This document shows positions 44,937 to 55,000 of a DNA stretch of 64,000 bases, piece by piece; the stretch's first letter is position 1; each line of letters opens with the position of its first letter. Position numbers and translations under genes: made by a program. This stretch comes from Streptomyces ortus (GTDB taxonomy: Bacteria; Actinomycetota; Actinomycetes; Streptomycetales; Streptomycetaceae), in assembly GCF_026341275.1 (NCBI RefSeq), contig NZ_JAIFZO010000002.1:136361-200360 (forward strand). Direction: 5' to 3'. Below the pieces are notes generated by a model that saw only the letters and a list, made by a program, of their open reading frames with translations, was not told where the DNA came from and ran no database searches.

Positions 44937-46412
44937 ATGACTCCAGACATGCCTGATGTGACGCGCGCGAAGAACGGCCGGCCGGTCCACCACTGGCGCA
45001 GGGACCTCGTCGAACTGGCCGCTCTGTTCACGGCGGTGGCGGTCGCCGACGCCGTGGCGAACCTGATCGGGCACGGCCCCGACGGGCCCGTCCTCCTCGC
45101 GATCTCGGCGGTCGCGCTGATCGCCACGGCGGGCTTCCACACCTGGTGGTCACGCCGCCACGGTCACGCCCCGCCGACAGACGATACCGGCGCCCGGCCG
45201 ACCGCGTCCGTGCGGCGTGCCGGGACGGCCGAGGGCATGCCGGGCGCACCGGAGACCGCTGCCGGTCTCGGCTCGGCATCGGGCTCCGGCCCGGGATCGG
45301 GATCGGGCGAGACCGTGTTGTGGCGGATGCGGACCACCGTGCGGGACGAGCCGGGTTCGCTGGCCGCGCTGTGCGTGGCGCTGGCGGAGCTGCGGGTCGA
45401 CATCCTGAGCCTGCAGACGCATCCGCTGGCCGAGGGGACGGTGGACGAGTTCCTGCTGCGCGCCCCTGCGACGGTGGGAGCGTCCGAGGTGACGCGGGCG
45501 GTGTCGGTGTCGGGTGGTTTCGGGACCTGGATCGAGCGGGCCGACGCGCACGACCTGGTGGACGCGCCCACCCGGGTACTGGGTCTCGCGACCCGCACCG
45601 CGCTCGACGCGGCGGAACTGCCCTTGGCGCTGCGGCAGTTGCTGGGACGGTGCACGATCCGTTCCCTGCCCGCCACGTCGGTGCGCGGGGATCGACCGGA
45701 GGCGGGGGCGCCCGTCGAAGGGGCGCTTGAGGACACGGTGATGCGGTTGCGTGCACCGGAGGGCGGAGTGATCACTGTGGAGCGGCCGTATCTGCCGTTC
45801 ACGCCGACGGAGTTCGCCCGGGCCCGGGCCCTGGTCGAGCTGGACGCGCGGCTCGGACCTCGGGTGCCGCGCAGCCGGGACGTACTGACGCTGCCGCAGG
45901 GCAAGGACATCATCGTGCGCCGTGCCGACGCCGGGGACGCCGAGGCGGCGAAGGCCATGCACGAGCGGTGCTCGCAGCGGACGTTGAGCCTGCGGTACCA
46001 CGGGCCCGTCGGCGACGCGGACAAGTACCTCAAGCACCTCCTCAGCCCGCACTTCGGGCGCACGCTCGCCGTACAGACCGCGTCGGGGCGGATCGTCGGG
46101 CTCGGACATCTCCTGTGGGACGGCGACGAGACGGAGATCGCGCTGCTGGTGGAGGACGACTGGCAGCGGCGCGGCATCGGCGGCGAACTGCTCGGCCGCC
46201 TGGTGGCGATGGCCGTGGAAGCCGGCTGCGACAGCGTGTACGCCGTCACGCAGGCCTCCAACACCGGCATGGTCGCCGCGATGCGCGGCCTCGACCTGCC
46301 CCTCGACTACCAGATCGAGGAGGGCACCCTCGTCATCACGGCCCGTCTGCGGACGGCGTCGCCGCACGCGGAGGGCGCGGGGCACGAGCGCGAGCACTCG
46401 GTGCGGGACTGA
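44937..46412 (+). CDS. Membrane-anchored ACT domain-GNAT acetyltransferase fusion
   Basis: A 491-residue three-part protein. Two hydrophobic segments (residues 25-45 and 50-68) form an N-terminal hairpin anchor. After a Gly/Ser linker an ACT domain follows (VLWRMRTTVRDEPGSLAALCVALAELRVDILSLQTHPL, residues 123-195), the type that binds amino acids. The C-terminal 170 residues are a GNAT domain (IALLVEDDWQRRGIGGELLGRLVAMA). The architecture suggests amino-acid-responsive acetylation at the membrane. An AT-rich promoter region (44840-44890) precedes it, and a 16-bp hairpin follows. Confidence 0.87.
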   Translation: MTPDMPDVTRAKNGRPVHHWRRDLVELAALFTAVAVADAVANLIGHGPDGPVLLAISAVALIATAGFHTWWSRRHGHAPPTDDTGARPTASVRRAGTAEGMPGAPETAAGLGSASGSGPGSGSGETVLWRMRTTVRDEPGSLAALCVALAELRVDILSLQTHPLAEGTVDEFLLRAPATVGASEVTRAVSVSGGFGTWIERADAHDLVDAPTRVLGLATRTALDAAELPLALRQLLGRCTIRSLPATSVRGDRPEAGAPVEGALEDTVMRLRAPEGGVITVERPYLPFTPTEFARARALVELDARLGPRVPRSRDVLTLPQGKDIIVRRADAGDAEAAKAMHERCSQRTLSLRYHGPVGDADKYLKHLLSPHFGRTLAVQTASGRIVGLGHLLWDGDETEIALLVEDDWQRRGIGGELLGRLVAMAVEAGCDSVYAVTQASNTGMVAAMRGLDLPLDYQIEEGTLVITARLRTASPHAEGAGHEREHSVRD

Positions 46413-46477
46413 CGGGCCGGCACGAGAGCCGGGACGGCGGCGGCAGGTCCGGAACCGCGGTGGCAGGCCTCGCACTG

Positions 46478-46518
46478 CGGTGGCCGGCCCGGCGCGGAAG
46501 TTGCCGGGCCGGCCACCG
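46478..46518. terminator. Bidirectional terminator between convergent genes
   Basis: A perfect 16-bp stem (46478-46493 with 46503-46518; CGGTGGCCGGCCCGGC) and a 9-base loop lie between the ACT-GNAT stop (46412) and the lyase stop (46552). Three copies of GTCACCGG with a 13-bp period follow at 46518-46551. Confidence 0.85.
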
Positions 46519-46551
46519 TCACCGGTCCACGTCACCGGCTCATGTCACCGG

Positions 46552-47802
46552 TCACGCCGCCGTCAGCGCCCCGTCCAGGTCCCGCCAGAGGTCGTCCACG
46601 TCCTCCAGTCCCACCGACAGCCGCAGCAGCCGGTCGCTCACGCCGCTCCCGCGCCGGTCCTCCGCGTCCACCACGCGATGGCTGATCGAGGCGGGGTGCT
46701 GGATCAACGTGTCGACACTGCCGAGGCTCACCGCCGGGGTGACCAGCCGGACCGCGGCGATCACCTCATGCGGATCGCCGTGGACCTCGAACGCGATCAT
46801 GGCGCCGCCGATCCGCGGATAGTGGACGCGGGCGACGCGTGGGTCGCCGGAGAGACGCCGGGCCAGTTCGGCGGCGTTGGCGGAGGCGGCGCGCACCCGC
46901 ACGGGCAGCGTCGACAGTCCGCGCAGCAGCAGATAACCGGCGAGCGGATGCAGCACCCCGCCCGTGGCGAAGCGGATCTGCCGCAGCCGTCCGGCGAACT
47001 CCTCGTCGCAGGCCACCACCCCGGCCATCACGTCACCATGTCCGCCCAGGTACTTGGTGGCGCTGTGGAGGACGAGCCGTGCCCCCTGTCCGGCGGGCCG
47101 TTGCAGCACAGGGGTGGCGAAGGTGTTGTCGGCCAGCAGCGGCACGCTCCCGCAGGCGTGGGCGATCGCCCGCAGATCGAGTTCGGCGAGCGTCGGATTG
47201 GCCGGTGACTCGACCAGGACAAGACCCGTGTCCGGCCGCAGGGCGTCCTGGATCCCGGCGGGGTCGACCCACGTCACCTCGGAGCCGAGCAGCCCGGCCG
47301 TCAACAGGTGATCGCTGCAGCCGTAGAGGGGCCGCACGGCCACGACGTGGCGCAGTCCCATGGAGTTGCGTACGAGGAGCACCGCGCTCAGCGCGGCCAT
47401 CCCGCTCGCGAAGGCCACCGCGCTCTCCGTGCCCTCCAGCCGGGCCAGCGCCGTCTCGAAGCGGGCGACGGTCGGGTTGCCTAGCCGGCCGTAGACGGGC
47501 GGGCCGTCCGGCTGCGCCCCGTCGGTGGCGAAGGCGTCGATGCGGGCCGCCTCGCCCCGGCTGTCGTACGACGGATAGGTCGTGGACAGGTCGATCGGTA
47601 CGGCGTGCAGGCCCTGCCGGGCGAGATCGTCCCGCCCCGCGTGCACGGCTTCGGTGTCCAGGGCGCGTACGCCGGCGCCCGGCCCGTCGGCCGCCGCGTT
47701 CGCCGTTTCTGCCGCGTCCGCCGTTTCCGTCGCGTCTACCGTGTCCGCCGTGTCCGCGGTGCCGTCACACACGTCGCGTAGGTCAGTGCTGCCGAGATCC
47801 AT
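46552..47802 (-). CDS. Cys/Met metabolism PLP enzyme (cystathionine gamma-synthase/lyase family)
   Basis: A 416-residue enzyme of the trans-sulfuration family. PLP-contact regions are YGRLGNPTVARFETALARLEG, FASGMAALSAVLL and PLLADNTFATP, with the lysine in LHSATKYLGGHGDVMAG, and the C-terminal SVGLEDVDDLWRDLDGAL is typical. About 45 N-terminal residues are a Thr/Ala/Asp repeat (TADTADTVDATETADAAETA) absent from the family core. ATG 47802 is chosen; TTG 47820 is an alternative. It is divergent from an Lrp-type gene across about 60 bp, which suggests amino-acid-responsive control; the activity is probably a gamma-lyase or gamma-synthase. Confidence 0.9.
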   Translation of the reverse strand: MDLGSTDLRDVCDGTADTADTVDATETADAAETANAAADGPGAGVRALDTEAVHAGRDDLARQGLHAVPIDLSTTYPSYDSRGEAARIDAFATDGAQPDGPPVYGRLGNPTVARFETALARLEGTESAVAFASGMAALSAVLLVRNSMGLRHVVAVRPLYGCSDHLLTAGLLGSEVTWVDPAGIQDALRPDTGLVLVESPANPTLAELDLRAIAHACGSVPLLADNTFATPVLQRPAGQGARLVLHSATKYLGGHGDVMAGVVACDEEFAGRLRQIRFATGGVLHPLAGYLLLRGLSTLPVRVRAASANAAELARRLSGDPRVARVHYPRIGGAMIAFEVHGDPHEVIAAVRLVTPAVSLGSVDTLIQHPASISHRVVDAEDRRGSGVSDRLLRLSVGLEDVDDLWRDLDGALTAA

Positions 47803-47837
47803 GGACGGCAGCCTGAACAACAGACGGGGTCACGGGC

Positions 47838-47862
47838 CGAAACAGCGTGTTACGTTCGGCAT
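47838..47862. promoter_or_regulatory. Dyad operator between the lyase and lrp-type genes
   Basis: GCCGAA and TTCGGC arms enclose a nested AACA-GCG-TGTT dyad in the 60-bp divergent gap, ending at the Lrp-type ATG. Nested dyads of this length fit Lrp/AsnC dimer sites, so the regulator probably controls both itself and the lyase. Confidence 0.6.
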
Positions 47863-48390
47863 ATGGCCGAATCCGTCGTACTGGACCCGGTGGACCTGCA
47901 TCTTCTGCGCCTTCTGCAGAACGACGCCCGGACCACCTACCGGGATCTCGCCGCGCTGATCGGGGTGGCGCCCTCGACCTGCCTGGACCGGGTCACCCGG
48001 CTGCGCCGCTCGGGCGTCATCCTCGGCCATCAGCTGCGGCTCGATCCGGCGAAGCTGGGACGCGGTCTGGAGGCGCTGCTGTCCGTGCAGGTCAGGCCGC
48101 ATCGGCGGGAGTTGGTCGGCCCGTTCGTGGAGCGGATCAGGTCGTTGCCCGAGTCGCGTACGGTTTTCCATCTCACCGGGCCCGACGACTATCTGGTGCA
48201 TGTCGCGGTCGCCGACATGGCGGATCTGCAGCGGCTGGTTCTCGACGGATTCACCGCGCACCGCGAGGTGGCGCGCGTCGAAACGCGGCTGATCTTCCAG
48301 CAGTGGGACTGCGGGCCCCTGCTGCCGCCCGACCCCCAGGGCGCAGGCGCCACGGCTTCGGGTGCCACGCCCTCGGCGAAACCGGGCTGA
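47863..48390 (+). CDS. Lrp/AsnC-family transcriptional regulator
   Basis: A 175-residue regulator. The N-terminal helix-turn-helix is DLHLLRLLQNDARTTYRDLAALIGVAPSTCLDRVTRLRRSGVI, followed by the RAM ligand domain (EALLSVQVRPHRRELVGPFVERIRSLPESRTVFHLTGPDDYLVHVAVADMADLQRLV). The last 20 residues are a disordered Gly/Ala/Pro tail. It is divergent from the trans-sulfuration enzyme, its likely target. Confidence 0.93.
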   Translation: MAESVVLDPVDLHLLRLLQNDARTTYRDLAALIGVAPSTCLDRVTRLRRSGVILGHQLRLDPAKLGRGLEALLSVQVRPHRRELVGPFVERIRSLPESRTVFHLTGPDDYLVHVAVADMADLQRLVLDGFTAHREVARVETRLIFQQWDCGPLLPPDPQGAGATASGATPSAKPG

Positions 48391-48503
48391 CACGCCAGAA
48401 GAGCTACCACGGCAGGAGGACCGACGCAGTGAAAGGACCGACACGGTAAAGGGCCTGGAAAACGGGGCTGACGCGGTGGCCGTCCGCGTATGAGGATGGC
48501 CGT

Positions 48504-50225
48504 ATGTCACAGACGAAGAACCCGCTGCCCCGAGAGGTCGCCGACACCTACGTCGACGAGCTCGTCGCCCTCGACCCGGTCACCGGTACGTACCTCGGCG
48601 TGAAGGAGAGTTCCGGCAGGCTGCCCGACACCTCGCCCGGCGGACAGGAGGCGCTCGCGCAGCTGGCGAGGACGACGCTGGCCCGGCTCGACGAGGCGGA
48701 GCGGCAGCCCGGCGCGGACAGTGACATCGAGCGCCGGTGCGCACGCCTGCTGCGCGAGCGCCTCAACGCCGAACTCGGCGTGCACGCGGCCGAGGAGAGC
48801 CTGCGGGCCGTCGGCAACATGCACACGGCCGTGCATGCGGTGCGCGAGGTGTTCACCGTGACGCCGGCGGACACGGACGAGGACTGGGCCGCGATCGCCG
48901 AGCGGCTGCGCGCGGTGCCGGCGGCCCTCGACGGCTACCGCGAGTGCCTCTCCCTCGGCCTGGAACGCAAGCTGTACGCGGGTCCGCGACCGACCGCCAC
49001 CTTCATCGAGCAGCTCACCGAGTGGTCGGGAACGGGCTCGTCCGGCACGGGCTCGTCGGACACGGGTGGTCCGGGTGGTGGCTGGTTCGAGGAGTTCGCG
49101 TCGGCGGGGCCGCAGACCCTGCGCGCGGAACTCGACGAGGCCGCGCGGACGGCGACCGCCGCCGTGGTCGCGCTGCGCGACTGGATGCGCGACGTGTACG
49201 CGCCCGCGATCGAGGGCGCGCCGAACACGGTGGGCCGCGACCGGTACGCGCGCTGGTCGCGCTACTTCAACGGTACGGACCTCGATCTGGACGAGGCGTA
49301 CGCGTACGGCTGGGCGGAGTACCACCGGCTGCTCGCCGAGATGAGGAAGGAGGCGGAGAAGGTACTGCCCGGCGCCGCGACGCCGTGGGTGGCGCTGGCC
49401 CACCTCGACGAGCACGGCAGGCACATCGAAGGGGTCGACGAGGTCCAGGCGTGGCTGCAGAGCCTCATGGACCAGGCGATCGAGGAACTGGACGGCACCC
49501 ACTTCGAACTCGCCGAGCGGGTACGGAAGGTGGAGTCCCGCATCGCCCCGCCGGGCGGCGCCGCCGCCCCGTACTACTCGGCCCCGTCGGAGGACTTCTC
49601 ACGCCCCGGGCGTACGTGGCTGCCGACGATGGGGCAGACCCGCTTCCCGGTCTACGACCTGGTGTCGACCTGGTACCACGAGGGCGTCCCCGGCCACCAC
49701 CTCCAGCTCGCCCAGTGGGTCCACGTCGCCGAGAACCTCTCCCGCTACCAGGCGACCATCGGTGGCGTCAGCGCCAACTGCGAGGGCTGGGCCCTGTACG
49801 CGGAACGGCTCATGGACGAACTCGGCTACCTCAAGGACGCCGAGGAGCGGCTCGGTTACCTGGACGCGCAGATGATGCGGGCGACCCGCGTCATCGTCGA
49901 CATCGGCATGCATCTGGAGCTGGAGATTCCGGCGGAGTCGCCGTTCCACCCGGGTGAGCGGTGGACCCCGGAGCTGGCGCAGGAGTTCTTCGGCGCGCAC
50001 AGCAGCCGGCCCGCGGACTTCGTGGAGAGCGAGCTGACCCGCTACCTCTCCATCCCCGGCCAGGCCATCGGCTACAAGCTCGGCGAGCGCGCCTGGCTGC
50101 TGGGCCGGGAGAACGCGCGCAAGCGTCATGGGGACGCCTTCGACGCGAAGGCCTGGCACATGGCGGCGCTGTCCCAGGGTTCGCTGGGCCTGGACGACCT
50201 GGTGGACGAACTGTCCCGACTCTGA
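48504..50225 (+). CDS. DUF885-family metallopeptidase-like protein
   Basis: A 573-residue, mostly helical protein with the DUF885 zinc-peptidase signature TWYHEGVPGHHLQLAQ (a HExxxHH-like site) near residue 390 and a downstream ligand region NCEGWALYAERLMDELGYL. A low-complexity GTGSSGTGSSDTGG insert lies near residue 175. No signal peptide is seen, so it is likely cytosolic. Family members resemble M32/M2 carboxypeptidases; the substrate is unknown. A TATGAG hexamer just upstream (48488-48493) suggests a short leader. Confidence 0.88.
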   Translation: MSQTKNPLPREVADTYVDELVALDPVTGTYLGVKESSGRLPDTSPGGQEALAQLARTTLARLDEAERQPGADSDIERRCARLLRERLNAELGVHAAEESLRAVGNMHTAVHAVREVFTVTPADTDEDWAAIAERLRAVPAALDGYRECLSLGLERKLYAGPRPTATFIEQLTEWSGTGSSGTGSSDTGGPGGGWFEEFASAGPQTLRAELDEAARTATAAVVALRDWMRDVYAPAIEGAPNTVGRDRYARWSRYFNGTDLDLDEAYAYGWAEYHRLLAEMRKEAEKVLPGAATPWVALAHLDEHGRHIEGVDEVQAWLQSLMDQAIEELDGTHFELAERVRKVESRIAPPGGAAAPYYSAPSEDFSRPGRTWLPTMGQTRFPVYDLVSTWYHEGVPGHHLQLAQWVHVAENLSRYQATIGGVSANCEGWALYAERLMDELGYLKDAEERLGYLDAQMMRATRVIVDIGMHLELEIPAESPFHPGERWTPELAQEFFGAHSSRPADFVESELTRYLSIPGQAIGYKLGERAWLLGRENARKRHGDAFDAKAWHMAALSQGSLGLDDLVDELSRL

Positions 50226-50334
50226 CGGCACGCGGCACGCGCGTTACGCCCACTCGGCGGCCGGGCTGCACATTCGAGCCCGGCCCTCGACCGGCGCCGT
50301 GCCGTACGGCGCCGCGCCGTACGGACGACCGGCC

Positions 50335-51240
50335 TCAGCGGCGGAAGCCGCCCTCCGAGTCGATGACCTGTCCGGTGATCCACCGGGCCTCGTCCGTGGC
50401 GAGCCAGGCGATGAGCCGGGCGGGATCGTCCGGCATTCCCCAGCGCCCGCCCGGGAACATCGAGGCGACCGCCGCGTACGCCTCCCCGGTCAGGTAACCG
50501 GTGTCCACCGGGCCCGGATTGACGGTGTTCACCGTGACTCCGTGCGCGGCGAGCGTGGTCGCCAGCGAGCGGGTGACCGAGGCGAGGGCGCCCTTCTGCA
50601 GGGCGTACGCGATCTCCCCCGGCATCCCGTCCGCGATGTCCTGGCCGGACGTCATCATCACGACGCGTCCGCCGCCCGACGCCGGCGACGACGACGTGGC
50701 ACGCAGCCGGACGTAGGCCTGGACGAGCAGGATCACCGACCGGGTGTCGACGGCCCAGTGCGCGTCGAGCATCGCCGCGTCGAGCGCGTCCAGCGGGCCG
50801 TCCGAACCGCTCAGCGCGTGGTTGGCGACGAGGATGTCGAGCCGCCCGCCGAGCGCGTCCGCCGCGCGGGCGATCAACTCGGCCGGGGCGTCCGGGACGG
50901 AGAGGTCGCCCGGCCCGTGGACGACCCGGGCACCCGGATCGCCGAGCGCCTCGCGCACTTCGGCCGCCGCCTCCTCCGGACGGTCCGCGCCCCAGGGCAT
51001 CGCCGCGTCGTGCGGCACGTGGTGGTGGAGATAGACACTCGCTCCGTAGGCGGCCAGGCGCCGGGCCACGGCGTGGCCGATCCCCGCGCGCCGACCGGTG
51101 CCGGTGACGAGCGCGGTACGCCCGCGCAGCGGCAGCGCCTCGCGGCGCAGGTCTTCCGGCGCGGGCGCGCGTACTTCGGGGGTGGGTGCGGGTGCGGATG
51201 ACGGGTGTTGAGGCAACGGCAGGGGCGCGGGGAGGGGCAT
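50335..51240 (-). CDS. SDR-family oxidoreductase
   Basis: A 301-residue SDR with a Pro-rich N-terminal extension of about 40 residues. The cofactor motif is the variant VTGTGRRAGIGHAVARRLA, followed by DILVANHAL, an active-site Ser in MMTSGQD and YALQK (Tyr-x-x-x-Lys), then NTVNPGPVDTGYL and ITGQVIDSEGGF. The ATG at 51240 follows GGGGCGCGGGGAGG, which is also the genus-wide repeat core. It stands alone. The substrate is unknown. Confidence 0.88.
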   Translation of the reverse strand: MPLPAPLPLPQHPSSAPAPTPEVRAPAPEDLRREALPLRGRTALVTGTGRRAGIGHAVARRLAAYGASVYLHHHVPHDAAMPWGADRPEEAAAEVREALGDPGARVVHGPGDLSVPDAPAELIARAADALGGRLDILVANHALSGSDGPLDALDAAMLDAHWAVDTRSVILLVQAYVRLRATSSSPASGGGRVVMMTSGQDIADGMPGEIAYALQKGALASVTRSLATTLAAHGVTVNTVNPGPVDTGYLTGEAYAAVASMFPGGRWGMPDDPARLIAWLATDEARWITGQVIDSEGGFRR

Positions 51241-51353
51241 GGCGGACCATGATGGAGGGCGGCCGGGCCGCGCGCATGCCATTTTTCGCGGCGGGGCTCT
51301 TCGGCCGGGCCGCCAACAGCGCCCACCGCCCGCCGCCGGCCTACCGCCCTCGG

Positions 51354-51881
51354 TCAAGGCCCCAGCGGCCTCAGTCGAACGAGTCCGACCGACGATGACT
51401 CCGGGTCCGGTTCGGCGTGCGCCGCGCGCACCGCGTACCGGCCCGCTGTGAGGGCGATCCGCAAGTGCCCCGCCTTCGTGGCCCCCGCCCCCGACGACGC
51501 CGCGTCGAACAGCACGACGGTCCCGGGTACCTCCCAGTGCACCTCGCGCCCCCACGCCGCGGTGGCGAGGGCGGCCGGCACCCCGGCCGGCAGCGCATCC
51601 TCCGGGTCGCCCGCGGACCACCGTACGAACGTGCCGTGTTCGGGCAGGTAGGAGGTGGCGGCCGGTTCGTCGCCCAGGACGAGGGCCGTGGTGTTGCCGA
51701 CGGGGAGCAGGCCGACCGGCCCCTCCACCTCGCACGCCCGGTCGTAGTCGGAGGCCAGTTCGTCACCGTCGGCGCCCGTCCAGAACGGCAGCACCACTTC
51801 CGGGATCGCTATGAGCGGCCCACCGCCGGACTCGACCCACTCCACCCGCTCGACCGAACTGGGGTCCGCATAACTCGCCAT
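51354..51881 (-). CDS. Imm21-like immunity protein
   Basis: A 175-residue beta-rich protein. VEWVESGGGPLIAIPEVVLPFWTGADGDELASDYDRAC, ALVLGDEPAATSYLPEHGTFVRWSA and WEVPGTVVLFDAA agree with the Imm21 family of polymorphic-toxin immunity proteins. No toxin gene, RHS/YD repeats or secretion system lies nearby, so it is an orphan. A TAGCTT hexamer about 8 bp before the ATG suggests a leaderless transcript. The role is inferred from the family; actinobacteria often carry such orphans. Confidence 0.8.
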   Translation of the reverse strand: MASYADPSSVERVEWVESGGGPLIAIPEVVLPFWTGADGDELASDYDRACEVEGPVGLLPVGNTTALVLGDEPAATSYLPEHGTFVRWSAGDPEDALPAGVPAALATAAWGREVHWEVPGTVVLFDAASSGAGATKAGHLRIALTAGRYAVRAAHAEPDPESSSVGLVRLRPLGP

Positions 51882-52009
51882 GGGCAGAAGCTACACGCCC
51901 TGACGGACCGTAATTGACGATTCCTTTGCCCGGCCACGAGCTGATACGCGACTGAGTCCGTACGCCCCTCAGCAGCCGCCGCCCGTCGTCAATGAGCAGC
52001 CACCAGCCG

Positions 52010-55000
52010 TCAGCCGCCGTCGCCGACCCGCTGGCGGACGAGCGACCCCGAGCGTCCCTTCACGACCTCCAGTTGTGCGTGGATCCGGCGTCGCAGATCC
52101 GCGACATGGCTGACGATGCCGACGCTGCGGTCCCGCTCCCGCAGCGAGTCCAGTACGTCCAGGACCTCGTCGAGCGTCTGGTCGTCCAGGCTGCCGAAGC
52201 CCTCGTCGATGAAGAGCGTGTCGAGCCGGACGCCTCCCGCCTCGTCGGTGACCACGTCCGCGAGGCCCAGCGCGAGCGCAAGGGAGGCGAAGAACGTCTC
52301 GCCGCCGGAGAGCGTCGCCGTGTCGCGCTCCCGCCCGGTCCAGGCGTCGACGACGTGCAGCCCGAGCCCACTGCGGCCCCGTCCGGCCCGGTCGTCGGAG
52401 TGGACGAGGGTGTAGCGCCCGCCGGACATGCGCTGCAGCCGTGCGCTGGCCGCCGCCGCGACCTGTTCGAGTCGGGCCGCGAGGACGTACGACTCCAGGC
52501 GCATCCTGCGTTCGTTGTCCGCGGAGGTGCCGGCCGCGAGGGTCGCCAGGCGGGCCACCCGGTCGTACTCCTCGCGCAGCGGCCCGAGCCTGCGCACGGA
52601 CGCGGTGGCCCGGTGCGTGAGCCGGTCCAGCTCGGTGCAGCGGCGGGCCGCCGCGTCCCGCACGGAGGCGGCTTCGCGCATGCGCCGCACGGCCACGGCG
52701 GCGCTCTGCTCGGCGGCCCGGACGTCGGCGGGCGGCAGGTCCGCGGCGGCGGCCGTCTCGGCCTCCGCGAGCACCGCGCGGACCGTCGCCTCCTCCTGCT
52801 GCCAGGTATCGAGCCGTCGTTGCAGCTCCCGGTGGGCCACGTCGTCGAGGAGTGCCGCCGCGGCGGCCTGCGGTGTGTCGAACCCGGCGCGGAAGGCAGC
52901 GTCGGCGAGTCGCGCGTCGGCGTCCTTGAGCCGCTGCGCGGTGTCCGCCGCGACGCGCGCGCTGTCCGCGGCCTCGGTGAGCGTCGAGACCTGCCGCTCC
53001 AGCTGGGCGGCCCGCGCCGCCACGCTGCTTGCCGCACCTCTGGCCTGCGCCAACTCCTCCTCCAGAGTGGCTGCTTCACGGGCGAGGGCGTCCCGGCGCG
53101 CGCTCCGTGAGGCGGCGCGCACCGCGGCCTCCTGGTGGGCGGCGAGCCTGCGCTCGTGCTCGTGCCCGGCCTGCCGGAGCGCCTCGCCCGCCACGTGCAG
53201 CCCGGAGGCCGCGTCCCGTGCCTCGGCGTGCAGCGCCTCCAGCTCCTCGGCCTGCTCGGCGAGTCGGGCGGTGGGAGTGTCGCCCGCCTCCGCGGTCGCG
53301 GCGGCCAGCGCCTCGCGCACCACCGCGAGACGGCGCTCCTCCTCCGCACGTCGTTCGTCGGCGCTCTGGTAGGCGGCGAGCGCGGCGTCCTCGGCCCGCT
53401 GGTCGACGTGCCCGTCGACCTTCCGGGCAGGAGCGGGGTGCTCGGTGGCGCCGCAGACGGCGCAGGCCGCCCCGGTCACGAGGTTCGCGGCGAGTTCCGC
53501 GGCGATGCCCTTGAGCCGCTGTTCCTTCAGGTCCAGCCAGTGGGTGCGCGCGTCCGCCGCCTGTTCGCGCGCGGCGAGCACGCGCGCGTGGGCCTCGTCG
53601 GTGTCCCCGGCGAGCTGGTCGCGCAGCCGGGCCGCCCCGAGCCGGGCCCGGGCCGGCTCGCGCTGCACGGCGAGTTGCTCGGCTCGGGTGGCGGCCTCCT
53701 GGGCGGCCTCGATACGGGCCTGGAGGCCGGCCTTGGTCGTCTCCCACCCGGCGAGCCACTGCTCGGCGTCGCGCAGCACCTCCTCGTCGGCGCGCTCCTG
53801 ACGGTCCAACTTGGTTCGTTCGTCGGCGAGTTGGGTGAGCCGCTGCTCACCCCGGCGGGCCGACTCCAGGCCGCCCAGCTCTTCGGCGGCCTTCCGCGCG
53901 GCGGCGGCGAGACCCGTGGCCCCTGCCTCGGCGAAGGTCCCGGCCCCGGTGGAGGTCCCGGCCCCGGAGAACGCCTCGGAGAGCCGTGCACGCGCGCGTG
54001 CCTCGGCGTCGGCCGCCCGCCGGTGCTCGGCCTCGGTCGCCTCGCGCAGCGCGAGCGCGGGCGCCACCGCCTCGGCCTTGCGGGCCCGATCCATCCGCGT
54101 GCGGTCCTCGCGGTGGACCTCCGAGCGCTCCGCCAGCCGGGCGGCCCGCTCCCCCGCCTCGGCGAACCGCCGCTGCAGCCGCGCGACGTCGCGGACGTCC
54201 TCCAGTACGCGGGCCGCGGCGGCCTGCGCCGACTCGGTGGCCGCCTGGGCGCGGTGAGCGATCGTGGACCACTCGCGGGCCGTACTCCGGTGGATCGCCG
54301 CCCACTCCAGCACGGCCTCGGCCAGCCGCGGTTCGCCCGGCGCGAGGTCGGGCAGCGGCAGTTCGACGAGGTCGCCGGCCGCCTGCTGCATCCGGTGTGC
54401 GTCGGCGAGCAGCTCGGCGTCCCCGGCACGCACCTGTGTCTCGGCCGTGCGCCTGCGTTCGGCCAGGCGCTGCTCGACGGCGGCGAAACGCTGGGTGTCG
54501 AAGAGGCGGCCGAGCAGCCTGCCGCGGGCTTCGGCGTCGGCCCGCAGGAAGCGCGCGAAGTCTCCTTGAGGAAGCAGCACGACCTGGCAGAACTGCTCGC
54601 GGCTCATCCCGAGGAGCTGGGTGATCTCCTCGCCGATCTCCTGGTGGGAGCGGCTGAGGTCCTTCCAGGAGCCCGCAGGCGCGTGGTACTCGCGCAGCCA
54701 GCTCTGGGCCTTCTCCGTCGTGGTGCCCGTGCCGCGTTTCTTGGGACGCGCGAAGGGCGGCTGCCGGGTGATCTCCAGCCGCCGTCCGGACACGGTGAGG
54801 TCGAGCGTCACCTCCGTACGGACGTCGGGGAGCGCGTGGTCGCTGCGCAGCGAGCCGCCCTGGCGGGCGCCCGGTACGGACCCGTACAGCGCGTAGCAGA
54901 CGGCGTCCAGGACGGAGGTCTTGCCCGCGCCGGTGGGCCCGTGCAGCAGGAAGAGTCCGGCGGCCGACAGGTCGTCGAAGTCGACCTCCTGGGCGCCGCC

